Origin: Lachnospiraceae bacterium
GTDB taxonomy: Bacteria; Bacillota; Clostridia; Lachnospirales; Lachnospiraceae
DNA: 64,000 nucleotides
NCBI GenBank assembly: GCA_017446045.1
Contig: JAFSRP010000012.1
Coordinates: 19,352-83,351, forward strand
Direction: 5' to 3'
Shown here: positions 1 through 8,868 of the stretch, piece by piece
How the letters are laid out: every line of letters starts with the position of its first letter
How positions within the stretch are numbered: the first letter of the stretch is position 1
Notes under the pieces: generated by a model
What the model saw: only the letters and a program-made list of their open reading frames with translations
The model's database searches: none
What the model was told of the DNA's origin: nothing
Position numbers and translations under genes: made by a program

Positions 1-2
1 AT

Positions 3-434
3 GCCTCCGATGAGGATGTCGTTCGTTATGCGGAATACGCCCAGGCAGACAGCTTTGTTTCAGCTTTCAAGGAAGGTTATGACAAGATGATCGAACAGGG
101 CGGCACCAACGTTTCCGGCGGACAGAAGCAGCGCCTGTGTATTGCCCGAGCGCTGCTGAAGAGACCTAAGATCCTGATCCTCGACGATTCGACCTCCGCG
201 GTAGACACCGCGACAGAACGCCGGATCAACGAAGCTTTTGCCACTGAATTAAAAGAGACGACCAAGCTGATCATCGCACAGAGAATCGGGTCCGTGAAGG
301 ATGCCGACAGGATCATCGTCATGGATGACGGGCATATCGTGGACATTGGAAACCATGAGGAACTGATCAGGCGCTGCAGTGAATATCAGGAGATCTACTA
401 CAGCCAGGTGGAGAGAAATGAGGTGGCAGTATGA
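3..434 (+). CDS. ABC exporter ATPase subunit, C-terminal part (5' truncated by window)
   Basis: The frame is open from base 3, so the gene starts upstream of the window. The visible part is the second half of a nucleotide-binding domain. It has the signature motif VSGGQKQR, Walker B ILILDD followed by STSAVD, and the H-loop region, here IIAQRIGS where IAHRLS is usual. The catalytic carboxylate after Walker B is Asp instead of Glu and the switch His is Gln, so this is the degenerate half of a heterodimeric exporter of the BmrCD/TM287-288 kind (family knowledge). Its stop overlaps the next start (ATGA at 431-434), which indicates translational coupling with its partner. The substrate cannot be told from sequence. 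Confidence 0.9.
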   Translation, partial: ASDEDVVRYAEYAQADSFVSAFKEGYDKMIEQGGTNVSGGQKQRLCIARALLKRPKILILDDSTSAVDTATERRINEAFATELKETTKLIIAQRIGSVKDADRIIVMDDGHIVDIGNHEELIRRCSEYQEIYYSQVERNEVAV

Positions 435-2302
435 CGCGTACGGAAAAGCTGGCCGCTTCATTGGAGAAAAGGTATGGAAAGCGCGTGGCTGCTGCCGGCA
501 GCGGCGGCGGTCCGGGCGGAAGGAATGCCCGTGACAGGCAGGGAGGAAAACCCAAGAATGTGCGCCATACCATTGGCCGTCTCATGGTCTATGTACTGCA
601 GGAAAAGGCACGTCTTGCAGGCGCGCTGGTCTGTGTGCTGATATCGACCTTTTCGATGCTTGCAGCTTCCTATATGCTGCGGCCTATCATCAACACCTAT
701 ATCGTTCCTCTCGACGGGACCCGCGGGGATCCGGCAGGACTTTTCAGAGCGCTGCTCGTTATGCTCTCGGTCTATATGGCGGGTATTGTTTCTACCTACC
801 TGCAGTCGCGCCTGCTGATGCGCATCGGACAGAACAGTCTGCAGAGGATGCGTGAGGACCTTTTCAGCCACATGCAGGAACTGCCTGTCCGATTCTACGA
901 CGGCAACACCCGCGGGGATCTGATGAGCCGCTTCACGAATGACATCGACAATGTCGGAAACATGCTCAGTTCCACGCTGATCTCCGTATTTACGGCCGGA
1001 CTCACCTTGGCAGGCACCCTGGCATTGATGCTTTATACCAATGTGATCCTTACCTTCGTGACCATCCTTGTGATCCCGCTGATGCTGAAGGCGGTCACCA
1101 AGATCGCGCAGACCTCAGGAAAGTATTATTCTCTCCAGCAGTCTGCCCTGGGCGCACTTAACGGATATGTGGAGGAATCCATCACAGGACAGAAGGTGAT
1201 CAAGGTCTTCAATCACGAGGAGATCACGAAAGAAGAGTTCAATATTCTCAACGAGAAGCTGAAGACGAACCAGATAAAGGCACAGTTTTTCGGCGGCATC
1301 ATGGGCCCTGTTATGAACTGTTCCACCCAGGTGACGTATACGCTGACTGCCGTGGTCGGCGGCATTCTCTGTGTGCTGCGCGGTTTTGACATCGGAGGTC
1401 TGACGGTGTTTTTAAACTATTCCCGTCAGTTCGGGCGTCCGATCAATGAGATCGCCATGACCATGACATCTGTGTTTTCAGCTCTTGCAGGTGCAGAGCG
1501 TGTGTTTGCCGTGATGGATGCGGAGCCGGAGACACCGGACGACGCAGATGCCTATGTACCTCAGCCTATGCGGGGCGATGTCGTGATGGAGCATGTGAGC
1601 TTCGGCTACAACGAGGACCATATGGTCCTGAAGGATATCAGCCTTTATGCACATCCCGGCCAGAAAATAGCTTTTGTCGGATCGACCGGTGCCGGCAAGA
1701 CGACTGTCATGAATCTGCTTCCCCGCTTCTATGACGTACAGCAGGGCACGATCACCATCGACGGCGTTGAGATCCGGCATTATCAGCGGGACGAATTGCG
1801 GAAGAATATCGCCATGGTCCTTCAGGAGTCACATCTGTTTACAGGGACCATCATGGAGAATATCCGCTACGGCCGTCTGGACGCAACGGACGAGGAAGTG
1901 ATCGAGGCGGCGAAGACCGCTTCGGCGGATGCGTTTATCCGGCATCTGCCCATGGGCTACCAGACGGTGATCGACGGAGACGGTTCCAACCTTTCCCAGG
2001 GACAGCGGCAGCTTCTCAACATTGCCCGCGCCTCTGTGTCGCGTGCTCCGGTGCTGATCCTTGACGAAGCGACTTCCTCGGTCGATACAAGGACCGAACA
2101 GCTGATCAACGAAGGCATGCACCATCTGATGGACAGCCGCACGACCTTCGTCATCGCGCACCGCTTATCCACCGTGCGCGATGCCAACGCTATTATGGTC
2201 CTGGAACACGGCGAGATCATCGAACGGGGGACTCATGAGGACCTGCTGAAAATGCAGGGGCGCTATTATGAGCTTTATACCGGCAAGGCGGAGCTGGACT
2301 GA
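431..2302 (+). CDS. ABC transporter, membrane-fused ATPase (second half of heterodimeric exporter)
   Basis: This 623-residue protein has an N-terminal transmembrane domain (about residues 50-340, six helices) and a C-terminal nucleotide-binding domain. Walker A is GSTGAGKTT near residue 418, the signature is LSQGQRQ near 520, Walker B is LILDEATS, and the switch motif is IAHRLST. Unlike its upstream partner it keeps the catalytic Glu and switch His, so it should supply the hydrolysis-competent site. The first 45 residues are basic and Gly-rich (a GGGPGG stretch) and precede the first helix. The 4-bp overlap with the upstream gene supports a heterodimer. Drug, lipid or peptide export are all possible. 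Confidence 0.92.
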   Translation: MTRTEKLAASLEKRYGKRVAAAGSGGGPGGRNARDRQGGKPKNVRHTIGRLMVYVLQEKARLAGALVCVLISTFSMLAASYMLRPIINTYIVPLDGTRGDPAGLFRALLVMLSVYMAGIVSTYLQSRLLMRIGQNSLQRMREDLFSHMQELPVRFYDGNTRGDLMSRFTNDIDNVGNMLSSTLISVFTAGLTLAGTLALMLYTNVILTFVTILVIPLMLKAVTKIAQTSGKYYSLQQSALGALNGYVEESITGQKVIKVFNHEEITKEEFNILNEKLKTNQIKAQFFGGIMGPVMNCSTQVTYTLTAVVGGILCVLRGFDIGGLTVFLNYSRQFGRPINEIAMTMTSVFSALAGAERVFAVMDAEPETPDDADAYVPQPMRGDVVMEHVSFGYNEDHMVLKDISLYAHPGQKIAFVGSTGAGKTTVMNLLPRFYDVQQGTITIDGVEIRHYQRDELRKNIAMVLQESHLFTGTIMENIRYGRLDATDEEVIEAAKTASADAFIRHLPMGYQTVIDGDGSNLSQGQRQLLNIARASVSRAPVLILDEATSSVDTRTEQLINEGMHHLMDSRTTFVIAHRLSTVRDANAIMVLEHGEIIERGTHEDLLKMQGRYYELYTGKAELD

Positions 2303-2424
2303 GATATGCCGTGATCCATATATAAAAAGGGTCATAGGACCAAACAAAGTTATAGACAAAACGTATTGCGGCATGCGTGGGAAAAACATTGCCGAAGTCA
2401 GAACAATGTTGCCGTAAATATAAA

Positions 2425-2464
2425 ACACCGATGTCGGAAGGTATAATCCTTCGACATCGGTGTT
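2425..2464. terminator. Bidirectional hairpin terminator between convergent genes
   Basis: The inverted repeat AACACCGATGTCG(G)AAGG pairs with CCTTCGACATCGGTGTT around a short TATAAT-type loop. It lies between the ABC operon (+) and the aminotransferase (-). The minus-strand side is followed by TTTATATTT, so it can serve both genes. Confidence 0.7.
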
Positions 2465-2531
2465 GATTATTTATCAATAAGTTTTGGGCAATGCCTGCAC
2501 GGGAGCCGTGAGGGAAATGCCTAAGTAGTTC

Positions 2532-3881
2532 TTAGTTCTCTTCGGTGGCTGTATCGGCCGGAGCAACTGCGGGAGCCGCCTCATCTTTGTCTGCCGGAAA
2601 TTCCTTCAGGAATTTTTCAACGGAGACGATCTTTACGCAGAGCGTAAAGAGATTCATAGCGGAGCGGATCTCTTCCTCGCCCGGGAAGGACGGCGCAATA
2701 CGGATATTTTTATCCTCCGGATCGATGCCGTAAGGGAAGGACGCTCCCGCCGGGGTCATCTTGACACCTGCCTTCTTCGCATAGGAGACGATGGCTTTTG
2801 CGCAGCCCGGCAGGGAATCGAAGGAAATGAAATACCCGCCGCAGGGCTTGGTCCAGGTACCGACGTTCAGGCCGCCAAGTTCCTTTTCAAGAATGTCTTC
2901 GACGATCTCGAACTTCGGACGCAGGATGTCAGCGTGCTTTCTCATATGCTCCACCACACCGTGGATATCCTTGAAGAAACGGACATGGCGCAGCTGGTTG
3001 ACCTTGTCGTGGCCGATGGTCTGCACCTGCAGGCAGGCCTTGATATCTTCCAGGTTATTCAGGGAGGCAGCGCACATGGCAATGCCTGAGCCAGGGAAGC
3101 TGATCTTGGAGGTGGAAGCAAATTTATAAACCAGGTCCGGATTGCCTGCACGCTTGCACTCTGCAAGGATCTCGATCAGGTGGTCCTGATGGTGGTCATA
3201 CAGATGATGTACGGTATAGGCATTATCCCAGTAAATACGGAAATCAGGAGCAGCCGGCTCCAGGCGGGCAAAACGGCGCACGGTCTCATCAGAGTAAGAG
3301 TTGCCGGTCGGGTTGGAATACTTCGGCACGCACCAGATACCCTTGATGGAATCGTCTTCGCGGACCAGCTTTTCGACCAGATCCATGTCCGGACCGGTCG
3401 GAAGCATCGGGACATTGATCATTTCGATCCCAAAATACTCGAGGATCTTAAAGTGGCGGTCATAACCGGGTACCACACAGAGGAAGCTGACCTTCGGCAG
3501 CTTGCACCAGGGAGTAAAGCCCATGACGCCGTGGCTGTAGCTTCGGCTGATGAAGTCGAACATGACGTTGAGGGAAGAGTTTCCGAAAATGATGACATTG
3601 TCCGGATTGACTTCGAGGATGTCAGCCAGCAGTTCCTTGGCTTCCGCGATACCGCCCATGACGCCGTAGTTGCGGCAGTCAGCGCCATCCTCACAGGTCA
3701 TGTCAACCTCGGAATTAAGGACATCCATCATACCCATGGAAAGGTCCAGCTGTGCCGGTGAGGGCTTGCCTCTGGACATATCCAGGCTCAGTGCCGCATA
3801 ACGGTATTTCTTATACTGCTCATCCAGCTGCCTGCGTTCTTCCTGCAGCTCTTGTCTGTTCATTTCGCTATAGGGTTTCAT
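2532..3881 (-). CDS. PLP-dependent aminotransferase, MocR-like class I (aspartate aminotransferase type)
   Basis: The protein is 449 residues long from the ATG at 3881, which is preceded by AGGAAAGTGAGG. An upstream in-frame ATG (3929) has no ribosome site. It belongs to the fold-type I aminotransferases. Visible features are SRGKPSPAQLDLS at the N terminus, YSNPTGNSYSDETVRR (the conserved NPTG), and FASTSKISFPGSGIAM with the PLP-binding Lys. The N-terminal pattern fits the Aminotran_MocR group, which includes the subgroup Ic aspartate aminotransferases of actinobacteria and clostridia. The last 20 residues are a low-complexity Ala/Pro/Asp tail. It is monocistronic with its own promoter (3969-3997). 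Aspartate is the likely amino donor, but this is inferred from family only. Confidence 0.85.
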   Translation of the reverse strand: MKPYSEMNRQELQEERRQLDEQYKKYRYAALSLDMSRGKPSPAQLDLSMGMMDVLNSEVDMTCEDGADCRNYGVMGGIAEAKELLADILEVNPDNVIIFGNSSLNVMFDFISRSYSHGVMGFTPWCKLPKVSFLCVVPGYDRHFKILEYFGIEMINVPMLPTGPDMDLVEKLVREDDSIKGIWCVPKYSNPTGNSYSDETVRRFARLEPAAPDFRIYWDNAYTVHHLYDHHQDHLIEILAECKRAGNPDLVYKFASTSKISFPGSGIAMCAASLNNLEDIKACLQVQTIGHDKVNQLRHVRFFKDIHGVVEHMRKHADILRPKFEIVEDILEKELGGLNVGTWTKPCGGYFISFDSLPGCAKAIVSYAKKAGVKMTPAGASFPYGIDPEDKNIRIAPSFPGEEEIRSAMNLFTLCVKIVSVEKFLKEFPADKDEAAPAVAPADTATEEN

Positions 3882-3968
3882 CGGGACCTCACTTTCCTTA
3901 TATATAATGGCAGGCGCATCTTCTGCCAAACAGTGATCGTTTCTGAAAACTGATTCTTTTAAGCCTAA

Positions 3969-3997
3969 AGTATAACATTCACTTTAATGGAGTGCAA
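3969..3997 (-). promoter_or_regulatory. Sigma-70-type promoter of the aminotransferase
   Basis: Read on the minus strand it is TTGCAC, 17 bases, TATACT, about 90 bases upstream of the start at 3881. The gap 3882-4262 contains this promoter, the divergent ligA promoter and nothing else that I can recognise. Confidence 0.6.
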
Positions 3998-4144
3998 TGA
4001 TAAACTGCGCGCCGGGATGTTGAAATTTCGGCCGGTGTAAGCCCGGAATTTAGGAAAATCTCACATATACGGAACAGAACTATGGTACATAAAGCATATG
4101 GAAACATGTATGGAACGACGGTGAAACGGATGTGAAAAGCCTGG

Positions 4145-4173
4145 TTGATTCAAAGATATAAATGCATTAAAAT
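4145..4173 (+). promoter_or_regulatory. Sigma-70-type promoter of ligA
   Basis: TTGATT, 17 bases, TAAAAT, about 90 bases before the ligA start. It diverges from the aminotransferase promoter. Confidence 0.55.
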
Positions 4174-4262
4174 GGATACAAAAGAAGGCTGTGCCGCATC
4201 AGACCTGATGACGGATGTCTGTGGAGGATACAGCATAGTCTCCGGAAAACCCGAGGATCACC

Positions 4263-6275
4263 ATGGAAATCGAAAAAGCAAAAATCGACCGCATAAAAGA
4301 ACTTACGGATCTTCTGAATCTGGCAAGCAGGGTCTATTATCAGGAAGGCAGGGAAATGATGCCCAATATCGATTACGATCGGTATTATGATGAACTTCTG
4401 GACCTGGAAAAGGAGACAGGATACCGTCTCAGCAACTCTCCCACACAAAACGTAGGTTATGAGATCATCTCAGAGCTTCCAAAGGAGCGGCATGAGAGTC
4501 CGATGCTCTCCCTGGACAAGACCAAGTCCGCAGAGGACTTAAAAGAGTGGCTGAACGGCAAGACCGGCGTCTTAAGCTGGAAGCTAGACGGCATCACCTG
4601 CGTTGTGACTTATGAGGGAGGAACACTCAAAAAGGCCGTGACCCGGGGCAATGGTGAGATCGGCGAGGTCGTGACCGGCAATGCGCGTTTCTTCGATAAC
4701 CTGCCGGGACAGATCCCGTTTAAGGGAAAGCTCATCATTCGCGGTGAAGCGGTCATTTCCTACAGCGATTTTGATAAGATCAACGAAGAGATCGCAGATA
4801 CGGCGGCGCGCTATAAGAATCCCAGAAATCTGTGTTCCGGCTCCGTCCGCCAGCTTGATCCTTCTGTGACTGCGGGACGCCATGTGCGTCTGATCGTGTT
4901 TACACTGGTCAGCGTCGAGGGTACCGAAGCTGCACCTGAAGTCCCGGATTTCCGCAACTCTTTCGCAGCCCGTTTCGACTGGCTCGAAAAGCAGGGATTC
5001 GAAGTGGTCGAGCATGTCTTTACGGATGCAGGCACCATCGATGCGGATATCGAGAGCTTCAAAGCGAAGATCCCGACGTACGATATTCCTTCGGATGGAC
5101 TGGTGCTGGCATTTGAGGATGTCGCCTACGGCATATCCCTCGGACGTACTGCCAAATTCCCGCGCAATTCCATCGCTTTCAAATGGCAGGATGAGACTGC
5201 CGAGACTATACTCAGGGAGATCGACTGGTCTGCCTCACGTACCGGCCTGATCAATCCCGTGGCGGTTTTCGATCCGGTAGAGCTGGAAGGCACCACCGTT
5301 TCCCGTGCCAGCGTGCATAATGTCAGCATCGTGGAGGAGCTCCAGCTCGGGATCGGCGATCATATCACGGTCTATAAAGCCAATATGATCATTCCCCAGA
5401 TCTCTGATAACCTTACCCGCAGCGGTTCGCTTGAGATCCCTGAGACCTGTCCGGTCTGCGGAGGAAAGACAGAGGTTCGAAGAGATGCCAATGCAGCCCT
5501 TTTGTATTGCCTCGATCCGGACTGCCCTGCCAAGAAGGTCAAGTCTTTTGCGCAGATGGTAAGCAGGGATGCCCTGAATATCGACGGACTTTCGGAAAAG
5601 ACCCTTGAGAAGTTGATCGGAGAGGGTTTCATCCATCATTTTGCGGATCTCTTCAGACTGGAACGGTATCGGGAGAAGATCGCGGAGCTGGAGGGTTTTG
5701 GTGACAGATCTGCCGCAAACCTGATCGACGCGGCGGCAAAGGCTTCAGAGACAGATCTGTACCGGCTGCTCTACGGCTTGGGGATCCCCGGCGTCGGATT
5801 GGCAGGCGCAAAGCTGATCTGCCGCGCGTTCGGCAATGATCTCAGCCTCATTATGGATGCAGACAGGGAAAGTCTGATGGCGATCGACGGGATAGGACCG
5901 GTGCTCGCTGACAATTTCGTACGCTTTTTTGCCGAGGAAACGAACCGGGAGGAGGCAGAACAGACAGCAGCCCGGCTTACATTCAGGGAGGCAGAGGCAT
6001 TGCCCGGAGAAGAGACGGCGGTATTTGCCGGTAAGACCTTTGTGATCACCGGAGACGTCAGTGTTTTCAAAAACCGCCGGGAGGTCACGGAGTTGATCGA
6101 GCGCCTGGGCGGCAAGGCTGCCGGGTCCGTATCAGCCAAGACCTCCTATCTCATCAACAATGACAATATGAGTGCTTCATCCAAGAATAAAAAGGCAAAG
6201 GAGCTCGGGATCCCGGTCATTACAGAGGCGGAATTCATCGCTATGCTGCCGGAAGAAATACGGCCCCAGATATAA
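4263..6275 (+). CDS. ligA: NAD-dependent DNA ligase, divergent LigA
   Basis: This 670-residue protein has the full LigA architecture. There is an Ia-type N terminus (IDYDRYYDELLDLE near residue 36), an adenylation domain with motif KLDG (nucleophile Lys107), an OB fold, a four-Cys zinc site (CPVCGG ... CLDPDCPAKK, about 395-425), helix-hairpin-helix repeats (about 430-560), and a C-terminal BRCT domain starting at FAGKTFVITGD. It seals nicks using NAD+. It departs from typical LigA in the segment before the nucleophile (PMLSLDKTKSAEDLKEWL where PMLSLxNAFs is usual) and in TQNVGYE for TQRVGG. It could therefore be a second, specialised ligase rather than the housekeeping copy. It appears monocistronic. 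Confidence 0.88.
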   Translation: MEIEKAKIDRIKELTDLLNLASRVYYQEGREMMPNIDYDRYYDELLDLEKETGYRLSNSPTQNVGYEIISELPKERHESPMLSLDKTKSAEDLKEWLNGKTGVLSWKLDGITCVVTYEGGTLKKAVTRGNGEIGEVVTGNARFFDNLPGQIPFKGKLIIRGEAVISYSDFDKINEEIADTAARYKNPRNLCSGSVRQLDPSVTAGRHVRLIVFTLVSVEGTEAAPEVPDFRNSFAARFDWLEKQGFEVVEHVFTDAGTIDADIESFKAKIPTYDIPSDGLVLAFEDVAYGISLGRTAKFPRNSIAFKWQDETAETILREIDWSASRTGLINPVAVFDPVELEGTTVSRASVHNVSIVEELQLGIGDHITVYKANMIIPQISDNLTRSGSLEIPETCPVCGGKTEVRRDANAALLYCLDPDCPAKKVKSFAQMVSRDALNIDGLSEKTLEKLIGEGFIHHFADLFRLERYREKIAELEGFGDRSAANLIDAAAKASETDLYRLLYGLGIPGVGLAGAKLICRAFGNDLSLIMDADRESLMAIDGIGPVLADNFVRFFAEETNREEAEQTAARLTFREAEALPGEETAVFAGKTFVITGDVSVFKNRREVTELIERLGGKAAGSVSAKTSYLINNDNMSASSKNKKAKELGIPVITEAEFIAMLPEEIRPQI

Positions 6276-6349
6276 TAGTTGACATAAGTGTGTATGCCGC
6301 GCATTATCCGGCCAAGCCCGGATCCTTAGTATCATAGGAGGAATGCAAT

Positions 6350-6991
6350 ATGTATGAGCAAATGAATGAAAAGCTGGCTTCTTTCGGTGTGGTTCCGGTG
6401 GTGGTGCTGAATGACGCTGAACGGGCGGTTCCGTTGGCGCAGGCCCTGACAGACGGGGGCCTGGGCGTAGCGGAGGTGACCTTTCGGACCGCCGCGGCTG
6501 AGGAATCGATCCGTCGCATCTCGGAGGCATTTCCGGAAATGCTGGTGGGTGCCGGCACGGTACTGACGACCGGGCAGGCTGAGCGCGCGGCAGCTGCGGG
6601 TGCGAAGTTCATCGTTTCTCCGGGATTTGATCCGGAAGTTGTGGACTGGTGTATCGAGAGGCAGATCCCTGTCTACCCGGCGATCGCCACTCCTACCGAA
6701 GCAATGATGGGCATCCGGCGGGGGCTGACACTTCTGAAGTTTTTCCCGGCGGAGCAGGCGGGAGGCCTTCCGATGATCAAGGCAATGTGCGGTGCGCTGA
6801 AAGGTATCCGCTTCATGCCGACCGGCGGTATCAACAAGGACAACCTGCGCAGCTATCTGGAGAGTCCGCTGATCGCGGTCGCCGGAGGTTCCTGGATGGT
6901 CAAGAGCGCCCTGATCGATGCGGGAGAGTATGATAAGATCACGGCTCTTTGCAGGGAAGCACTTGAGATCGTGCATGAGATAAGAAAATGA
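6350..6991 (+). CDS. eda: KDPG/KHG aldolase (2-dehydro-3-deoxy-phosphogluconate aldolase)
   Basis: This 213-residue class I aldolase cleaves 2-keto-3-deoxy-6-phosphogluconate to pyruvate and glyceraldehyde-3-phosphate. Seen in the sequence are the VAEVTFRT segment with catalytic Glu42, the VGAGTVLT segment, GAKFIVSPGFD, and LLKFFPAEQAGG carrying the Schiff-base Lys130, then the phosphate-binding PTGGINKDN loop. The start follows TAGGAGGAATGCAAT. It lies 19 bp before the matching sugar-acid kinase, so the pair forms the lower end of Entner-Doudoroff-type or uronate degradation. No 6-phosphogluconate dehydratase is in the window. Confidence 0.93.
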   Translation: MYEQMNEKLASFGVVPVVVLNDAERAVPLAQALTDGGLGVAEVTFRTAAAEESIRRISEAFPEMLVGAGTVLTTGQAERAAAAGAKFIVSPGFDPEVVDWCIERQIPVYPAIATPTEAMMGIRRGLTLLKFFPAEQAGGLPMIKAMCGALKGIRFMPTGGINKDNLRSYLESPLIAVAGGSWMVKSALIDAGEYDKITALCREALEIVHEIRK

Positions 6992-7010
6992 GTGAATAGG
7001 AGAGTATACG

Positions 7011-8042
7011 ATGGCTAAGATCATTACCATGGGCGAGATCATGCTCCGCCTTTCCACACCCAATAACGAGCGTATTATCCAGGCAGATGAGTTCGATGTC
7101 TGCTATGGCGGAGGTGAGGCCAATGTCGCCTGTACCTGTGCCAATTACGGACTTGAGACCGAGTTTGTGACGGCGGTCCCGGATAATCCGATCGGGGAAG
7201 CCGCTGTTGCGGAACTTCGCAAATACAATATCGGAACCCATTACATTTCCCGCAGGGGAAAGCGGCTTGGGATCTACTTCCTGGAATCCGGCTCCTCCGT
7301 TCGCCCCTCCAAGGTAATATATGACAGGGCGGGCAGTTCCATCACTGAGGCAAAACCGGAACAGTTTGATTTTGACGCGATCTTCAGTGACGCGGATTGG
7401 TTCCATTTCACGGGCATTACTCCGGCAGTCTCAGACGATGCGGCAGAGCTGGTACGCGCGGCCTGTAAGGCGGCAAGGGCAGCCGGCGTGACCGTGAGCT
7501 GCGACCTGAATTTCCGCAAAAAGCTCTGGTCTTCGGAAAAAGCGCAGAAAGTCATGACGGATCTTATGCAGTATGTGGATGTATGTATCGGCAATGAGGA
7601 AGATGCGGACAAAGTCCTCGGCTTCAAACCCGCGGGTACGGACGTGACGAAGGGCAAGCTGGATCTGGGCGGATATGAAGATATTTTCAACCAGATGTGT
7701 GACCGGTTTGGTTTCCGCTATGTGGTATCTTCTCTGCGTGAGTCTCATTCCGCGTCGGATAACGGCTGGTCTGCCTGTATCCTGGACGGAAAAACACGCG
7801 AATTCTATCATTCCAAAGCTTACCGGCTCCATCCGATCGTAGACCGTGTCGGCGGCGGTGACGCTGTTGCCGGCGGCCTTATTACAAGGCTTGCGGAGGG
7901 TGCGGATATGAAGGACGCCCTGGAGTTCGCGGTTGCCGGTGCCGCCCTGAAGGCTACGATCCCCGGCGATTTTAACCATGTGTCCCGTGAAGAAACCATG
8001 ACGCTCATGGGCGGCGACGGATCGGGAAGAGTACAGAGATGA
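7011..8042 (+). CDS. kdgK: PfkB-family 2-keto-3-deoxygluconate kinase
   Basis: This 343-residue ribokinase-fold protein phosphorylates KDG to KDPG, the substrate of the aldolase encoded just upstream. It starts with the KdgK-like KIITMGEIMLRLS, has YGGGEANVACTCANYG at the sugar-binding end, DLNFRKKLW, and the PfkB signature VGGGDAVAGGL with catalytic Asp284. The ribosome site is TAGGAGAGTATACG. Operon position with eda makes KDG the best substrate guess. Without context it could be called a fructokinase-like enzyme. Confidence 0.9.
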   Translation: MAKIITMGEIMLRLSTPNNERIIQADEFDVCYGGGEANVACTCANYGLETEFVTAVPDNPIGEAAVAELRKYNIGTHYISRRGKRLGIYFLESGSSVRPSKVIYDRAGSSITEAKPEQFDFDAIFSDADWFHFTGITPAVSDDAAELVRAACKAARAAGVTVSCDLNFRKKLWSSEKAQKVMTDLMQYVDVCIGNEEDADKVLGFKPAGTDVTKGKLDLGGYEDIFNQMCDRFGFRYVVSSLRESHSASDNGWSACILDGKTREFYHSKAYRLHPIVDRVGGGDAVAGGLITRLAEGADMKDALEFAVAGAALKATIPGDFNHVSREETMTLMGGDGSGRVQR

Positions 8043-8066
8043 TTTACCCCGGAGAAAGGAGACCAT

Positions 8067-8690
8067 ATGGACAAAAAGGCAATGTATAAACTGTCTTACG
8101 GCCTCTTTGTCGTGACATCGGAGCTTGACGGCAGATTCAACGGATGCATCAGCAATACCGCGATGCAGGTCACGACAGAACCGAACCAGATCGTCATCGC
8201 GATCAATAAGACAAATCTGACGCATGATTATATGCTGGCTTCTAATAAGTTCAATGTATCCATTCTCAGCCAGGATGCCGACTTTTCATTGTTCCGGCAT
8301 TTCGGCTTTCAGTCGGGACGAGATGTGGATAAATTCGCGGACTTTCATGATTACAGGAGATCAGGCAACGGTCTGCCCTACATTACGAGCGGTACCAACG
8401 CCTGGATGAGCTGCTGGGTCGACCGGACAGTCGATCTGGGCACGCACACTCTCTTTATTGCGATGGTCACGGATGCGGAGGTGCTTTCGAAAACTCCGTC
8501 ATGCACGTATGAGTACTATCTGACCGACATCAAGCCAAAGCCGCAGAAAACGGGATCCGCATCGCAGGGGAAGACCATCTGGCGCTGCCGGATCTGCGGA
8601 TATGAGTATGAGGGGGAGGAACTGCCTGCAGATTTTATCTGCCCGATCTGCAAGCATCCTGCCAGTGATTTTGAAAAGGTGATCGTGTAA
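8067..8690 (+). CDS. High-molecular-weight rubredoxin (flavin-reductase domain fused to rubredoxin)
   Basis: The protein is 207 residues. Residues 1-150 form a split-barrel FMN-binding flavin-reductase domain (LSYGLFVVTSELDGRFNGCISNTAMQV...). Residues 170-207 form a rubredoxin domain with CRICGYEYEG and CPICKHPASDF, four Cys for one Fe. This matches the Hrb proteins of Moorella and other anaerobes, which pass electrons from NAD(P)H-linked oxidoreductases to flavodiiron proteins for O2/NO/peroxide detoxification (family knowledge). The rubredoxin domain is compact, with about 16 residues between the two Cys pairs. It follows kdgK by 24 bp with a strong GGAGAAAGGAGACCAT site, so it is probably co-transcribed although functionally unrelated. 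Confidence 0.9.
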   Translation: MDKKAMYKLSYGLFVVTSELDGRFNGCISNTAMQVTTEPNQIVIAINKTNLTHDYMLASNKFNVSILSQDADFSLFRHFGFQSGRDVDKFADFHDYRRSGNGLPYITSGTNAWMSCWVDRTVDLGTHTLFIAMVTDAEVLSKTPSCTYEYYLTDIKPKPQKTGSASQGKTIWRCRICGYEYEGEELPADFICPICKHPASDFEKVIV

Positions 8691-8763
8691 ACAACAGCTG
8701 CGCCGAAGACGGTGAGACACAGCCGGATCCGTGCCGGCAGAGCCTGAAAAAACAGACAAATGA

Positions 8764-8812
8764 AAAGACTGATACGCAGGGATCAAGTAGTCGTTCTGGC
8801 GTATCAGTCTTT
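8764..8812. terminator. Hairpin terminator between convergent genes
   Basis: AAAGACTGATACGC pairs perfectly with GCGTATCAGTCTTT (14 bp) around a 21-base loop. It sits between the rubredoxin gene (+) and the EamA transporter (-). The minus-strand reading continues into TTTTCATTTGTCTGTTTTTT, so it looks best as terminator of the transporter gene. Confidence 0.6.
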
Positions 8813-8868
8813 ACTGTTTAACCGGTTCTGGTAAGATACAGATGCACTCGCGGAAGGTGAAGCCGGGT

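Noticed and set aside
3-434. Degenerate Walker B (Asp) in the first ABC subunit as a sign of a pseudogene
   Set aside because: Asp at this place is normal for one half of heterodimeric bacterial ABC exporters. The frame is intact and coupled to the partner.
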